Positions 41,873 to 54,773 of a stretch of 64,000 bases of DNA are shown here, piece after piece. The notes under the pieces were generated by a model. That model was not told the origin of the DNA and did not search any database. It saw only the letters and a list, made by a program, of their open reading frames with translations. The first letter of the stretch is position 1. Every line of letters begins with the position of its first letter. The DNA comes from Mytilus trossulus (lineage: Eukaryota > Mollusca > Bivalvia > Mytilida > Mytilidae): contig NW_026963296.1 in NCBI RefSeq assembly GCF_036588685.1, positions 1,550,001-1,614,000 on the forward strand, in the 5' to 3' direction. A program made the translations under genes and the position numbers.

Positions 41873-43690
41873 GTTTTAAATGAAATATATAGGATCTAAA
41901 ATATATATATATTTTTTTTTTATTTTGTAAACTTTATAAAATATTAGTATAACAAGTCCTCTCGGCAATTCTAGAAGTGTATTATGCATTTCTTGCTTCT
42001 GCCCCTCCCCTTTTTCCATCCCCCACACACCCTCACACATACACATATTTCAGTTCTTTGCTACGCCACTGCTTATATATACCTCCTTTAATTTTTATGA
42101 TTATAACGAAAATATGAAATATTAGGAAAGAAGATTTTTTAAAAGTAACGGGAGATAATGCTCTACTTTTAGCAATTTTAAATCAGAAAAATCGATGTAA
42201 GTTTCTTAAGGTAATGACATTCAATCAGTATCGGTATATATTCTTTACATACATTAGGTTTAAAAATACCGTTGAATGATCATATTTGTCAGATCAGTTT
42301 ATGTTGTACCCTGTCCAAATGTACTTTTTGATGATGATGCTAAACTATGACTGTCGTAAAATGTCTGTTTATGAATATGGACAACATTTTGTATTCTCGT
42401 GTGCTCTTTACAGGTCATGAACTTTACTTGGAATAATCAATTCAGTGGTACAAAATGTATGTCCTTTAAAAAGTAAAACGCTTTTTGCAGAGAAAAAACA
42501 GATTTCAAAACGTCTGTTTTTATATTAAAGGTACTAAGTATATGCATAAACTCGTCATAGATTTTGATTAACTCAATACCTATACTACACAACGATTCTA
42601 AAATAAGAATTTTAGGATTAAAATATCTTTAACTTGATGTTCCCAGTACTAAAAGTGCATGCTATTAGGAAAATAAGGAGAAACTGTATCATTTTCGAGC
42701 ATAAATAGACAATTTTATCATGTTTGAGGAAATGGTGTATTTTCAAAAATTATAGTGAACCTAAATTACTTAAGGAAGAGACCGATTTCATTGAACAGCA
42801 ACTCCTCTACAAAAACAAAAAAAATTAGAAATACTAGTGATATGAAGTAAAAAATGAAGTGTTTTATACTCCTTGAATTTGTCTTTTAAATAAATATTTT
42901 TCGCCAATTTTTGAAAAAATATTCAAATTCGGAGACCGTTATCGATCCGTGTCTTATACGCTTTTATTCATGCTCAGTGGACGTAAGACCCGTGAAATTT
43001 AAGACACAATTTATGTTAAATATGATTAATCTAAATCAACCAGCAGCATATCAATGCAAAATTTGATGAATCGTCACTTATCCTCTATATTTGTCGAGGT
43101 TGGGGTGCGAATGCACGGACGCAAAAGTTTTTTTTCCCCCGTTTTTATTGGACAAAAACTTTATTCTGTTTCAATTGGAAACAATTGCGTCTCAGTCACA
43201 TACAGGAAAAGATAATTATTATTGAAAACGGAGAGTTAAATTGTTCCCTTTATTTTCAATGAAAACAGAATTCTCTTTTCAATTTAACATCTATAATATT
43301 TTTTTGAGACATCTGAAATGAACCAAAATATTACTACAATACGCATAAGAAATCAAAAAGATAGGTTAGTAAAAGCGGTAACACAGGAGAGAAGGACGGA
43401 CTGTCAATTGAAAAAAGATAAGACAGATATTGGTGCACATTTTGATTTACAACAGGCCACTTACGGACAACTCAAAGAGGTTTTGCAGTTGCAAGACTTC
43501 TTAAGAGCATGAATCTCCCTTTGTGAGTTATAAGTTTTGTGTCCATATTTATACATTCGGTCAACACCGTGGACTGAAAGGACAGACTGATATAGGACTT
43601 GCTTATATTTTATCACAATATGGCACTTATTCTCTATGACTATGACGTCAAGGAACAACGTCACAGCCGAAAACAACATAAATAATAATA
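41873..43690. other. No gene seen
   Basis: AT-rich. The frame 43,318-43,512 (64 residues, charged, no domain) has no supporting splice context and is not called. Confidence 0.4.
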
Positions 43691-45390
43691 AATAAATAAT
43701 AATAAATAAGCTTTATTTAGAGTCGGCATGGTATATAAAACATAGACAAAACATAAGCTCTATAATGAGCTTTTAACCGATCCTTGGCAGTCAAATGTAC
43801 TGTTTCTGCATCGGCCAAATCGGCCCTATGGCAGAAAGAAGGTTAAACAAATCTACCGAATAACAAAAAAAGTTATGAGCATGTATATGTCGTCCGGTCA
43901 ACCGTCCTGTCACTATCCGGACAATCGTCCTGTCATTAGTGCAACCCGGTGGCGATGATACACAGTGATCCCGAACCCTTTAAAAGATCAATTGAAGAAA
44001 GAAAAAAAATCAAGCATATTCTGATGACGTCTGTTGAAATTAAACCTATTATTTGTAGATATTCCCTAGTGTTGTTCTTTAGACAGCAAAACTTGAAAAA
44101 AGTCCTATCAGAAAAATTTCCGGAAACAAGTCCTGAAACGAGTTATATATTATGCATAGTAGGTACATAGTTTCCCGCCGCCTGTCAAAGTATGTTTTCT
44201 GTAACGAATGTGAAAGAAATGGTAAGAATAGACGGTTTTTGTCAAACATACTCAAAGATATATCAAATATGTTGTGAATACACAAAGAAGTTTGTTAAAA
44301 TAAGACGTGCAAGTTGAAATGCTGGTCCCAGCTGGTGTAGTGGCCTTTTTTTTACCTTAGGGCCCCTATACTTTAGAGCTATATCCTACCGTAGTCTAAG
44401 GTCGTTCATCTTGTCAGTTCGTTAGGTATTTGTGTTTGAACTTAACACACGGGGAAACTCTGCATTGATGTCACTACGGTACTTCTGGCGTAGAAAAACA
44501 GTGCAAAATACGTTTTTTCTCCACTTTTGAATAAAAAAACATTTCTAAAGGTAAGTTTTCATTGTTGTTCTCAATTATTGCCAAAAAATGCCAATTTTCT
44601 AATGCCCGTTTCAATCCCAACTTCCGAATATTTAAAAACATTCTAGAACTTCACAAAATCCCCATTTCCGGCCTCCATTGCTTTGTGTACATTCCATTCA
44701 GCGTCATCAATCTTGTGGCAGGCAATACAGGTCAAGCAAATCGTATTTTTAGGAATTTATAAATGACATGCTCCTTACCTCTTTCTCAATTTTCCCGCGA
44801 AAAAAGCCCAACCAAAATAAAAGGAAAACCATATGAAAAAACGATGTCCATGCCATAATTTTGAACAGGCATATAGAGTTGGTTAATAAAAAACAATTTA
44901 CATTTATTTTTCATAGAATTTTCTTTTTATTCATTATAAAAAGATCGATATTCTGACCATCACGACTGTAGGTAAATATTCATACAAAATTCCCTTGATG
45001 TCAAAAGGGATGGCAAAACAAGAGTTTTCCTGTTGAATAAAACCCAGAACTATTGCAAAATATTTTGAAGCAATATCCCAGAAAGAAATAACGTAATTGC
45101 CGTAGACTGAAAAATCCCCTAATTGACAGTAGAGCAATTTGATTGGATATAACGAATTGACATCACGTGATTTTGACGCCATTGAAATTTTAATGTAAAC
45201 AAACAAGGTCAGAAGGTTCCGTATGGGACATCATCGTACATTTAGTTACTGACAAACAATTACGAGTTATCAAGCTTGCCAGTGCATGGTTATAAAAAAT
45301 TAAAGCTAAGTCTACAGAAAAAATAAGAAAAAAAATAGCCTTAGTATAACGACTTAGCATTACACCTGGATACTTAACTACCCCCACCCC
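43691..45390. other. No gene seen
   Basis: Starts with an 'aataataaataa' tract. A 'cgtcctgtcactatccggac' phrase at about 43,900 is locally repeated. Several short frames with no recognisable domain. Confidence 0.4.
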
Positions 45391-45456
45391 AAACCTAACC
45401 CTAACCAATACATAAATCACCACTAGCCCTAACCCTAAAACCTAACCCTAACCTAG
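45391..45456. repeat. Interstitial telomere-like tract
   Basis: Degenerate CCCTAA units: 'cctaaccctaacc' (about 45,394-45,406) and 'agccctaaccctaaaacctaa' with 'ccctaacct' (45,425-45,456). TTAGGG is the usual molluscan telomere repeat. Length and decay fit an internal relic, not a chromosome end. Confidence 0.75.
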
Positions 45457-45758
45457 AACATCCCCTAATCTACAAGTAGTACCCCTGACTGACAGTGAGG
45501 CCACTTTTAGAAAGTTTGCTATAGCTTGCTATAGTAATAAACTTTCTTAAGGCATCGGCCTTTAACCGGAAGTGAGACAGACTATCTTACTTTAGGAAGT
45601 GTTTCCTACTTCTAGATAATGTAGTACTGGTGTTTGAAAACTAAGAATAGAAAGATGGTTTTGACATTTTGAGCTCTTCTATTTTGATAGCATACAGCTT
45701 AAATTAAAATGTACTGAATTTTCATCGATAAATCAAATAATTCAAGTTTGTTTTGAAA

Positions 45759-45935
45759 ATGGCGATCACTAATACTACTACGCGGAAAGTAAAATCAATA
45801 CACACACGAGACAGCAGTTTCTACGTTATTCTTTTATCCGTATTCTCCAGACATGCGTCAGATCCATATATGTGTGCCTCCAAACAGGAGTACTATATTC
45901 CTGGTTTCAAAGGTTTCATACCTTTCTCCGGTTGA
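45759..45935 (+). CDS. Candidate short coding exon or gene, unknown
   Basis: Open from ATG at 45,759 to TGA at 45,933 (58 residues): basic N terminus (TTTRKVKSIHTRD), a hydrophobic patch (SFYVILLSVFS) and CASKQEYYIPGFKGFIP at the end. GC content is higher than in the surroundings and codon use looks protein-like. The IPG-F-GFIP end resembles a motif of ciliary microtubule inner proteins of the FAM166/CIMIP2 group, but this is a loose likeness over a few residues. It may be a single exon; no donor was identified. Confidence 0.25.
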   Translation: MAITNTTTRKVKSIHTRDSSFYVILLSVFSRHASDPYMCASKQEYYIPGFKGFIPFSG

Positions 45936-46790
45936 AGAGGAAATTAATACCAAGTTTGAAATTTTTCATGAATGAACATTTTACCACGCTGACTCTGATT
46001 TTTACAAATGATAAATGAATACGTAAAAGCCAGAGAGTATCGGAAGTAATATGGTATCTCATCTCAGCCCACAACAAACTCGGCCTTTTCCATATTCGGC
46101 ATTAGAAAATCAGACTATAACAAAATTTGTAATTATACTGCTTGCTACGTGTATAAACATGATTAAGACTCCTAAACAAAGTTTTTGCTCAGTTCTTATT
46201 ATTTTTCTTCTTGTGGTCTATTTAGGTGTATTTTGAGGGGCCAACAGAAGGCTATATATATAATCCTATTGGATTTAAAAAAAAAATGAATGACTTAGGT
46301 CCGAGACCACAATTATTCCGTAGTGCATTTCTTTAAGAACATAAATCAAAATTTAAAAAATCCCACCAGCGCTTTCTCAATGAAATTTTCACAGTGTGTT
46401 GTACTACTTTTGGGACAAATTATATCAAAATTATAGAAAACTTCATCGACTCTAACTCAAAATATGGACAATTTTATGTTTAGGGCGTCTTTTGACAGCT
46501 TCCGAAGTGCTCATTTTTAACCTTTTTTAGCTGGACCAAATCACTACTTTCATTTAAAATTCTGGACCCAATTTTTTTTACAGTGTAATTTCACCCCGTA
46601 CTTGCAATTTGAGGCATAAAACATGGAGAAATATATTTGGAAGGGGTTTAAAAATTAATGGCAAATAACCCACTGTCAACACTAGGGACTATATTAGTGG
46701 ACAACGAAAATCAAGGGAAGACAATTGTGGTCTCGGACCACTAGTCTATAATTTGAAAACAGTAAGTGACAGACACACATGGTTTTCAGT
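45936..46790. other. No gene seen
   Basis: Between 46,260 and 46,745 the phrase 'gtccgagaccacaatt' at the left (46,300) and 'acaattgtggtctcggacc' at the right (46,722) are inverse to each other, which would mark a roughly 440-bp element. Nothing inside codes. Confidence 0.45.
46291..46741. mobile_element. Possible MITE with 'ggtccgagaccacaatt' inverted ends
   Basis: The left arm GGTCCGAGACCACAATT (about 46,299) and the right arm AATTGTGGTCTCGGACC (to about 46,739) are exact inverse complements over 17 bp. 'gacttaggtccg' on the left and 'cggaccactagt' on the right flank it; I could not define a clear target duplication. Some 440 bp lie between the ends, without a reading frame. Confidence 0.6.
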
Positions 46791-46794
46791 AATG

Positions 46795-47660
46795 ATCACA
46801 GGACCATAAAACAAATCAAATTAAATTCAGGTTTAGTCCATGGGATCAACCCGACCAACCCCTCATGTTTGAGAACTTAAAAACAGTCAAGATCCCCACT
46901 CCTAAACCATATATATTCTTATATGGTACAATAAAACAAATCAAATGAAATAAAAGGCAAGTTCCCTGGGGTCACTCCCATGCCCTTGTTGTTTGAGAAC
47001 TTGGTAACAGTTGAGTTCCCCACCCATAAACCATATATATTTTTGTATTGGACAATGAAATAAGTCAAATGAAATATATAGGAACTCCAGAGGGTCAGTC
47101 ATCCCAACCCTTTCATTTTGAAAACTTGTCAAGTCAAGATCCCCACCCCTAAACCATATATATTTTTTTTATGAGGCAACAAAACAAATTAAATGAAATA
47201 ATAAAAGTGGTAGTCGGGTCAGCTCCACCCCTTCATGTTTGAGAACATGGAAATGGTCAAGATCCCCACCCCTAAACCATATATAGTGTGTATGGGGCAA
47301 CAAAACAAATCAAAAGAAATAAAGTGGGAGTCCCTTTGGGTCAGCCCGGGCACTCGTCTTGTTTGAGAACTTGAAAATGGTCAAGATCCCCTACCCTTAA
47401 CCATATACATTCTTGTACTGGACAATAAAACAAATCAAATGAAATAGAAGGCAAGTCCCCAGGTGTCACTCACACCCCTTTTTGTTTGAGAACTCGTAAA
47501 GAGTTGAGATCCCCACCCCTTAACCATATATATTCTTGTATTGGATAATAAAATAAATCAAATGAAATAAAAGGCTAGTCCCCTAGGGTCACTCTTACCC
47601 CTCCATGTATCTCCTGTCTGTAAACTATCTAGATCCCCACCCCTAAATCATGAATATAAT
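46795..47660. repeat. About 123-bp tandem array (seven units)
   Basis: Each unit contains 'gacaataaaacaaatcaaat', 'gggtca', 'catgtttgagaactt', 'gtcaagatccccacccctaa' and 'accatatatattcttgta'. 'gatccccac'-type motifs recur near 46,890, 47,013, 47,138, 47,260, 47,382, 47,508 and 47,632. Units are about 80-90% alike by eye. Confidence 0.88.
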
Positions 47661-50050
47661 TATTGCTGTACATGATTTCAAAAAGATTTGATTGACATAC
47701 AGGTGTAATACCTATAGCATGTATAGTCTGGCTCAAGCTTTGCAGTCCGTCAAAAAATTGCGATTGTTTTTTTATTTGAGCAAATATTTGTTTCAAACAG
47801 TGATTTTCTTAAAGAAAATAAAATTACAACACGTTACCCAAAGTAATCAAAGGGAAATAACTCCTATGAAATACACTGACTTTGACTTGCAACCACTGCC
47901 GCTATGAACTACGTGTTTTGGCAAAGAAAATAAAAATTAAAGGCAGGCCTGTGATTAGGGTTCTGTTACCCCATCCTTTACAAAATATTTATATTTTAAA
48001 AACGTTTACCTTTTCAAACATTCCGTAAAAATGTTACCTTTTCTCAAACAGTGTAGTACAGGTACTAAAGTTTCAAAAGACAGAAATTGGTTGAAAAAAA
48101 CAACTCGGAACACCCAGAGAGATGACGGACGAAGAGGTTATGGGAACTTTATTGACCTTATCATATATTTCTGATAGTTTTCCCGACCGATTCACATATA
48201 TATATTTCCAAGCATAAATCTGTTATCTATTCTAGTGGCACGTTCTATCACCTTGTATAGTAAATGCCCCCCTTTTTTCCTCATCAAAGATTACCATAAC
48301 TGTTACAGTTCTGTATCTAAAAATTAACATTCGTCACTTCCTCTGATTAATTTGCATTTTCCTTGACTTCCATAATTGCGAATCCACCTCAACGTTTTTT
48401 TATGTATGTCTAAAAGATTTTATAATTCCTTAAAAGTAATTATCATTAGAACTTTGTTTACTCTCCAGGATTTAATAAAAAAAAGACTTGTTCAAGTTGT
48501 TCCGCTAGGGAGGCTACTCTATTCCTTTGCGAATGAATCCATAGGTGAGAGAATTGCGACTCCAATAGAATATATTTTGTTTGATAAAACGTGTTCGTTT
48601 TTATCCGATAGTTTTTTTTTATCATGTTTATAATCATGATAATTATTTTAATTAATATCAATAATTTATTGAAGTTCCGTAAGCATCTATATCAAGATAA
48701 CAAAAATCCGGTACATATTGACAGGAAAATGTTAGGTGTTGTGTGTATTCTTACCGATAAGGATCGCTAAGGCTTTATAGCTCAAAAGGTTATGTCTTAG
48801 CTGGGACTATTATACTAACGTTAGTAAAATAGTCTTAAGCCTAGGCTCTTGGTGATTCTTTCCTCTTGAATTAATGAGAAAACATTCAGAAGTATGGAGT
48901 GAATACGGATCACTTTACATTCAATTTGTTATATAATAGAATGCATATTTTTTTAAATTACACACTGAGTATAATTTCAGGAATACTGTGGTTAACAGTA
49001 AAAAACTGAAATATACACGTGCAGGTCCGTATAAAAAAAGATGTGGTATAATTACAAATTTTCATTATTTTATCATAATTGATACCCACACTAAATATTC
49101 AAATGCATCTACAGTTGAAAACCAACAATTAATTCATCCGTCTCAGGGATGATTCCACTTTATAGTTTAGGGCCCCTTAGCAGCCCTTATATCTGCCAGC
49201 AGCCCCAAAAAAAATGTTGGTGAATATAAATTCCCAATTCCGGAAAATTAAATAAAAATCGGTATTTCCGGAAAAGTTTCAGTCACTGATTACGGCAACT
49301 ATAATTTTTCATAGTTTGTCATCAAAACGTAGTAAAATCCGGATAAGAATACAGCATGTACAGATTACGATCGCATTTTATTAACAACAATTTAATTATG
49401 TCAACGTGAGGTAAATAATTTTAGCAGCCAGATTCAATTGAATAAAATTTGATGGGAGTATTTGAATTCGCAAAAGTAGATCGCTCAGCAGGTTGATCAA
49501 AAACATGCTTTTTGTCAAAATTGGTGTCAAAGCAGACCTCGGCAAAGAACAAATTCAAATTTTGATATAACATTGATAAATAAATTTAAGGGGCGCCAAT
49601 CTTATAAAAGCAGATTGCCCAGCAGAGCCGGTTGTGTAACTTGATTAAAACTTGTTTTGTAAAAGAAATTACTTTATATTTTGCTCTATTTCCTCAAAAG
49701 ACAACAGTTTGAGCGTTTTTGAAAATAATGTTGATGATGGACCATTCATGAAATGAGGTCCCCCCTCCACTGAAATACGATGTCATCATTATGGAACTGT
49801 TTCAAAAGATATAAAAATGATCCAAATAATTTTAAAGTTCACTGGTGCCTGGTGCAATTGCTGTAAATATCTTATCAATTAAGTATATCACCTTTTGTAA
49901 TTGCTTTTCTGAATTCATCAATTGGCCAGTTCAATTTGAAATCCATTTGAATCAAGGTATTAACGTTTATAAAGATGATCTGTTGAAAAAATACAGAATG
50001 GATGATTTTTTTCAGTGGTTAATATGGCAAGCCGTTTTGTTATTTAATCT
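47661..50050. other. No gene seen
   Basis: AT-rich. A small dyad 'gactattatactaacgttag' / 'taaaatagtc' lies at about 48,805-48,834. Short frames at 47,692, 48,376 and 49,845 show no recognisable domain. Confidence 0.4.
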
Positions 50051-50051
50051 A

Positions 50052-50358
50052 ACTCCAAGATATCTCATAAACTTCATAAGATATCTTATATAATAGTTTG
50101 TAAGATATCTTATAAAGTTTATAAGATATCTTACATAGTTCATGAGATATGTTATAAAATTTATGAGATATCTTATATAGTTTATAAGAAATCTCATATA
50201 GTTTTCTTTATCAAATATCTTATAAATTGTATTAGATATCTTATAAACAATATGATATATCTTATAAACTATATATAAGATATCTTATATACTATATATA
50301 AGATATCTAAGATAAGATTCTTATTTATAAAGTATATTTATAAGATATCTTATATCTC
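50052..50358. repeat. AT-rich array of 'aagatatctt' palindromes
   Basis: More than a dozen copies of AAGATATCTTATA with spacers of 10-15 bp of the 'taaactttat' or 'tagtttat' type; the core GATATC is a palindrome in each. The array can pair with itself at many registers. The minus-strand frame with 'MRYLINFIRYLI' repeats is its translation, not a gene. Confidence 0.93.
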
Positions 50359-51107
50359 TAATTCTTCATTTATTTATCCCTTTCTGTACCCATTGTATAA
50401 AAAACATTTAATCAACGTGTGGTTCGTTTGATCTCAGTACTTCATTGGTTAAAATCCGATTATGACGTCAAATGTTCTTGCTTTCCTCAGAATTTTAGTA
50501 ATTATAGTTTCAGTGGAAAATGTAACAAATTTTATGAAAATCGTTAAAAATTTACTATAATTTTCATGTCGGGGCGGGACCTTTTAAAACCGACTATTTT
50601 TCACTGTTAAAGGTCTTGTGGTTGTCTATATGTGGCGCTTATATCTTTTTGATTTGGCCTCTCTTGAACAGTTTTGTCATTGGCAATCATAATACATTTT
50701 TGTGCATTGTTCGAAACATAAACATATGTAAATTTCGGTGAAGACATATGAATGTGTTCTTTACAAAATTATACTTTGCATTTGTGTAACAATTTTTCAT
50801 TAATAATTCATTTTCGTCGAGCCGTCGAGAGAGACATATGGAACATGTATTCTGTTGTCGACGGTGGAGATGTCCACAAATATGCACTCTGTGGGTAAAG
50901 ATTTTTAAATGTTGATAACTTTCTTAAACTATCATGCATTTCTCCCATACTTTGACAGAAGCTTGTTTATGATCATTAGATACAGGTAGTATCCAGAAGT
51001 TAAAAAAAAACCCAAAAAAACCCTACTTTTTTGTCCGTTTGTTAATCATATAAAGACTTAGTTTTCCTGCCAATTAACATTTCATTCACTTTGTGGTTAC
51101 AGCTGAA
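50359..51107. repeat. AT-rich DNA with a family A repeat
   Basis: 50,580-50,700 holds 'ggtcttgtggttgtctatat' and 'tgtcattggcaatcataata', a decayed family A relative. Otherwise nothing is supported. Confidence 0.4.
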
Positions 51108-51294
51108 TGCATTGAGTGTGTAGACAAAGGTAATATATTTGGTGAAACAGATACATTGGATTTGTTACCTGTCGGGCTAGTCTAATATTAAAGGAGGGTA
51201 GTTTACCTAACATAATAATGACTTCACTGTCCAGGTAAAAAGCAAGCTAACAAAAGATATTACCTTTGTCTACACATTCTATGCAATCGGCTGT
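51108..51294. mobile_element. MITE with about 29-bp inverted ends
   Basis: Left TGCATTGAGTGTGTAGACAA followed by AGGTAATAT; right ATATTACCTTTGTCTACACA followed by TTCTATGCA; the arms are inverse with two mismatches. About 185 bp in all, non-coding. The relative at 9,625-9,800 in CAP intron 1 has the same core ('ctagtct', 'gagggtag'). Confidence 0.85.
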
Positions 51295-52200
51295 AAAGAT
51301 TTTAAAATCTTAATAACTTTCTGAAACAATCCTAGATTTCTACCAAACTTGGACAGAAGCTAATTGTTTATGATAAAAAAAAATAGTATCTAGTATCTAG
51401 TTTTTCTGTATGTTACTTATAAATGGACTGAGTTTTTCTTTCAGGCAACATAACATACAGTCTGCCGTTAAAGTTCTTAACACATTTATAAGATTTATAA
51501 AGTAATGTAGGCAGGACACTGCCACTGGATCCGCCACTACAGAAGTCTAAAAGTCTGAACTTTTACTCCACATTCTCCAAAAGTATGACTTGTGTCTTAA
51601 TTTTTCTTGACAAATTCTCATTTATATCAAATTTGTATGAAATTTACTTGACATATTCTCGACATTCTGAATAGGGTCTTAAAATGTCTTGACATATTCT
51701 TGACATTTGAAAACTGTCTTGAAATTTCTCAACATGTTCTCGACATTCCTATTTTTTCTCAGTATGGCTTTACATCATGTACATATTCTGAGCATTTTGA
51801 ATTGTGTCTTAAATTTACTTGACAGTTCTGAGTTTTACAAATCATGACCAATATTCATGGGGAGCGTCTAAACACCACCCAGGCCGCCTTGGTGCACTAA
51901 GCTCATAAAACTGCACTAAGCCCATGATGGGATGGTGCTATGGATAAAATAAACATACTATCGGACGTAGTTTTTCATGAAGATTATTTATCTGAATTTT
52001 TTAGTCTTTAAAAATTGTAGTTAAGTCGTAATTTGATTTTTTCTGTCATCAAAGGTTTTGTCCGACGGCACGTGCCAGTAGTTAACCAGGTAATAAAATC
52101 AGTGATCCATGAAGAAATAAAGAAACAACACGGCTTATATATAATTACACTTTCTTGTTTGCCGTGTTATATATTTAGTTTATGCGGGTATTTTGTTTTT
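51295..52200. other. No gene seen; local short repeats
   Basis: Around 51,590-51,830 the phrase 'cttgacatattctcgacatt' recurs several times in degenerate form, a weak tandem-like pattern. 51,855-51,940 is a family H block. The frame 52,033-52,263 is hydrophobic and unrecognised. Confidence 0.4.
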
Positions 52201-52207
52201 GTAGGAT

Positions 52208-52600
52208 TTAAAACAAAACTTTGTATTTCTTTATTTTGTGTGTGTATTTTCGGGTTATTTTGACTTTATGATACTTTTGTTTGTTTTTAATCAATACTTC
52301 ATCGTAATTCGAAAGTGCACGACAAACGACTATTATCATAAATTCATTAAATAAGAGCCTTCCCAGTGCAGAAATAATCAAATCAAATAATGTTATTGCC
52401 ATATAAATCTGTGAGATGTACGGTTTAGTATTATTTAAGTTTAAGCATGTCATCTTTAGAAGTACCTTTCCACTCCGAATTGATTTCCATTTTCTATAAA
52501 AGTTATATATAGGGCAGTTAAGAAAAAAGTGTCTTTCGTCATATATATATCTCATTACAGAATTTGCAATATCTCTGGGTTATGTTTTACGTAAAATTCT
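52208..52600 (-). mobile_element. Decayed LINE C-terminal end
   Basis: Minus-strand frames read RYCKFCNE (about 52,580-52,555) and, after a frame shift in a TA run, YDERHFFLNCPIYNFYRKW (about 52,548-52,490). CxxC ... HxxxxC near the end of a reverse-transcriptase protein is typical of many non-LTR retrotransposons. The rest of the 115-residue frame has no further motif. The neighbouring sequence to 53,050 may be more of the same element but is too decayed to read. Confidence 0.5.
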
Positions 52601-53990
52601 TGTTTCAAGTTTATCTTAATATTTTTGTATATGAAAATTTAATTACTTTTTTTTTCCAATAGATTATTGAAAAAGACATTGCAATTAACTTTAATTTGCT
52701 TTGTTATGTTATTTAATGCTGTACCTGTATTTTGTACAGTTGTTATTATTTCTGGATCAATATCTAATTCTGTTAAAATATATGTAAATGGGAAGAGGAA
52801 GAACTTTTTTTTTAAATTCTATGGAGAAGTTCATTGATTTATTTATTCTGGAAACCGAAAATTGTTGAAGAAAAATATTAATTTTCCCTATATATTCAAT
52901 GTAATATAGTACCCTATCGGAACATTTTAAAAATTGTTTTTTCTTGAAAACGAATTCGTTTTTTTTTGGTTTTTTTGTTGTTTTTTTTACATTTTCTGAT
53001 ATATATTTTCAATATCTAATTGTGTTTTCTTAATTCGAAAAAATCTATGGACTGGTCATTTACTTATTTTTGACCTTAACATACATATATATACAGAAAG
53101 TACCTAGAGCATTTGATGAAAATATCTCTCTAAAAAGGGTCAGATTCAGATTCAATATTTTATTAAAATCTGTACACTTGTAATATAGATCCTGAGACAA
53201 ATTGTTATATATATGTGTTATAGTAGTCTCAGATAGATCTAATCATTTTAATAAAAAAAAAAAAAAAAACATTGAATAAAACAGCAAGTTTGTAAATTAA
53301 AATACAAGTGCCATCCTATAAAGACATATGAGAGACTATAGAAATCACTCTATAATCATGATAATTATCATTTAATGAAGCTGGCTTGTCATGTTTTGGA
53401 TTTTTTTGTCAGATTTTTCGGAATCCTCTGTTTTTTTCCATTTGAATGCGTTAAACAAATTTGCCTGTTGTTGAAAATGGGTTGCATTGAACCCCAAGGG
53501 ACGCCACATTTTAACTCTTATATTTGAAATAAGTCTGTGTAAATTTGTATTTATTCCTGCAATTATTGAAACACTAAATGTTGAAGAATATAAGGAAAGA
53601 AATAGACAACAATATACTCCGCATCGAGTAAAATTTAAGCCAATTTCTATTGTTTTTACTATTATTTCCGCAAATCTTTTATTTCGAAAAGCGCAAACAA
53701 ACACTTTTTCCAAAAAAAAATATTCTCACAAAGCATCACAGGAAACAGACCTTTTATTATTTCTAATTAGGAACAAAGAAAATAATTCACTAGTTAAAAG
53801 ATAAGCCCTCAGAACTGATTGGATCAATTAACAAGGTGATCAGACATATACACAAGTAGAGCACGCGTCACGTTAAAAGTCTTAATAACTTTTAAATCTC
53901 TTTATATCATCGAACCAACTTTTGACATATGTTTTTGAATATAATGATTTATCTTAATTAATGAACTTGGTGCATATATAACCTTTGCTT
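52601..53990. other. No gene supported
   Basis: T-rich. Two overlapping frames (minus 53,372-53,713 and plus 53,487-53,804, both over 100 residues) lie on opposite strands of the same DNA; neither shows a domain, so at most one could be real and neither is called. Confidence 0.4.
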
Positions 53991-53994
53991 CATA

Positions 53995-54280
53995 TCCTTA
54001 GTGCAGTATTTTTAAATTCGTCAAGCTTCATTGGATTCAATCAACAAAATGACAACTTGACACATTACACAAAATCGGCGCGTGCCATATAAAATGTTAA
54101 TAACTCTTTTATTTCTGAATATATTTATACCAAAATTTAAATATATGCTCTTTATTCAAATCTGTATCGTACTGAACGACCTTGGTGCTTATTTGACTAG
54201 TCCATCATGGGCTTAGTGCACTTCCTGGAGCTTAGTGCACCAAGGCGGCCTAGGTGGTGTTTAGACGCACCGATATTCAT
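53995..54280 (+). repeat. Dispersed repeat, family H
   Basis: 'gtgcagtatttttaaattcg', 'gattcaatcaacaaaatgac', 'gaccttggtgcttatttgac' and 'caccaaggcggcctaggtgg', parallel to 30,915-31,205 over its whole length. Confidence 0.65.
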
Positions 54281-54773
54281 GATATAACTTTAATCTTTAT
54301 TTCTCTTTATATAATATGCTGTTGTTTCAAGTTACACTTCAAAAATAGAAGTTGGGCATGTAAAATAATTTAAAATTTGGGTTTATAAAATATCTTTACA
54401 AATGCATATATGGCTATGAAATCTAATGTATAAAATAATTCAAATGTGGGTGTGTTAATTAATATAAAACAATTTAAAATTGGGCTTTTAAATAATTACA
54501 AATTTTGATTCCTAAAAGGCTAAATCTTATAAATTAAATGATTAAAACCAAACATACTGTAGACATATTTCAATCTACATTAATTCATAATATTCAATAT
54601 TTATATGGTAAATAAATATTGTACCAAAATGTGGCTTATATAAATTTATAGCAAATCATTCATTTAACAGAAGAAAACATTGTGTAATGTCATCTGTTGG
54701 AATATACATTAAGTTTATCAAATGGACAGGATGTTCCCACACAATTAAGGTATTCCACACCCCAGAGTACAAA

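Noticed and set aside
52033-52263. 76-residue hydrophobic frame
   Set aside because: It has no family likeness, is flanked by AT-rich DNA, and partly overlaps the LINE relic on the other strand.
53372-53804. Two frames over 100 residues on opposite strands
   Set aside because: They overlap each other over most of their length and neither has a recognisable domain; I could not favour one.
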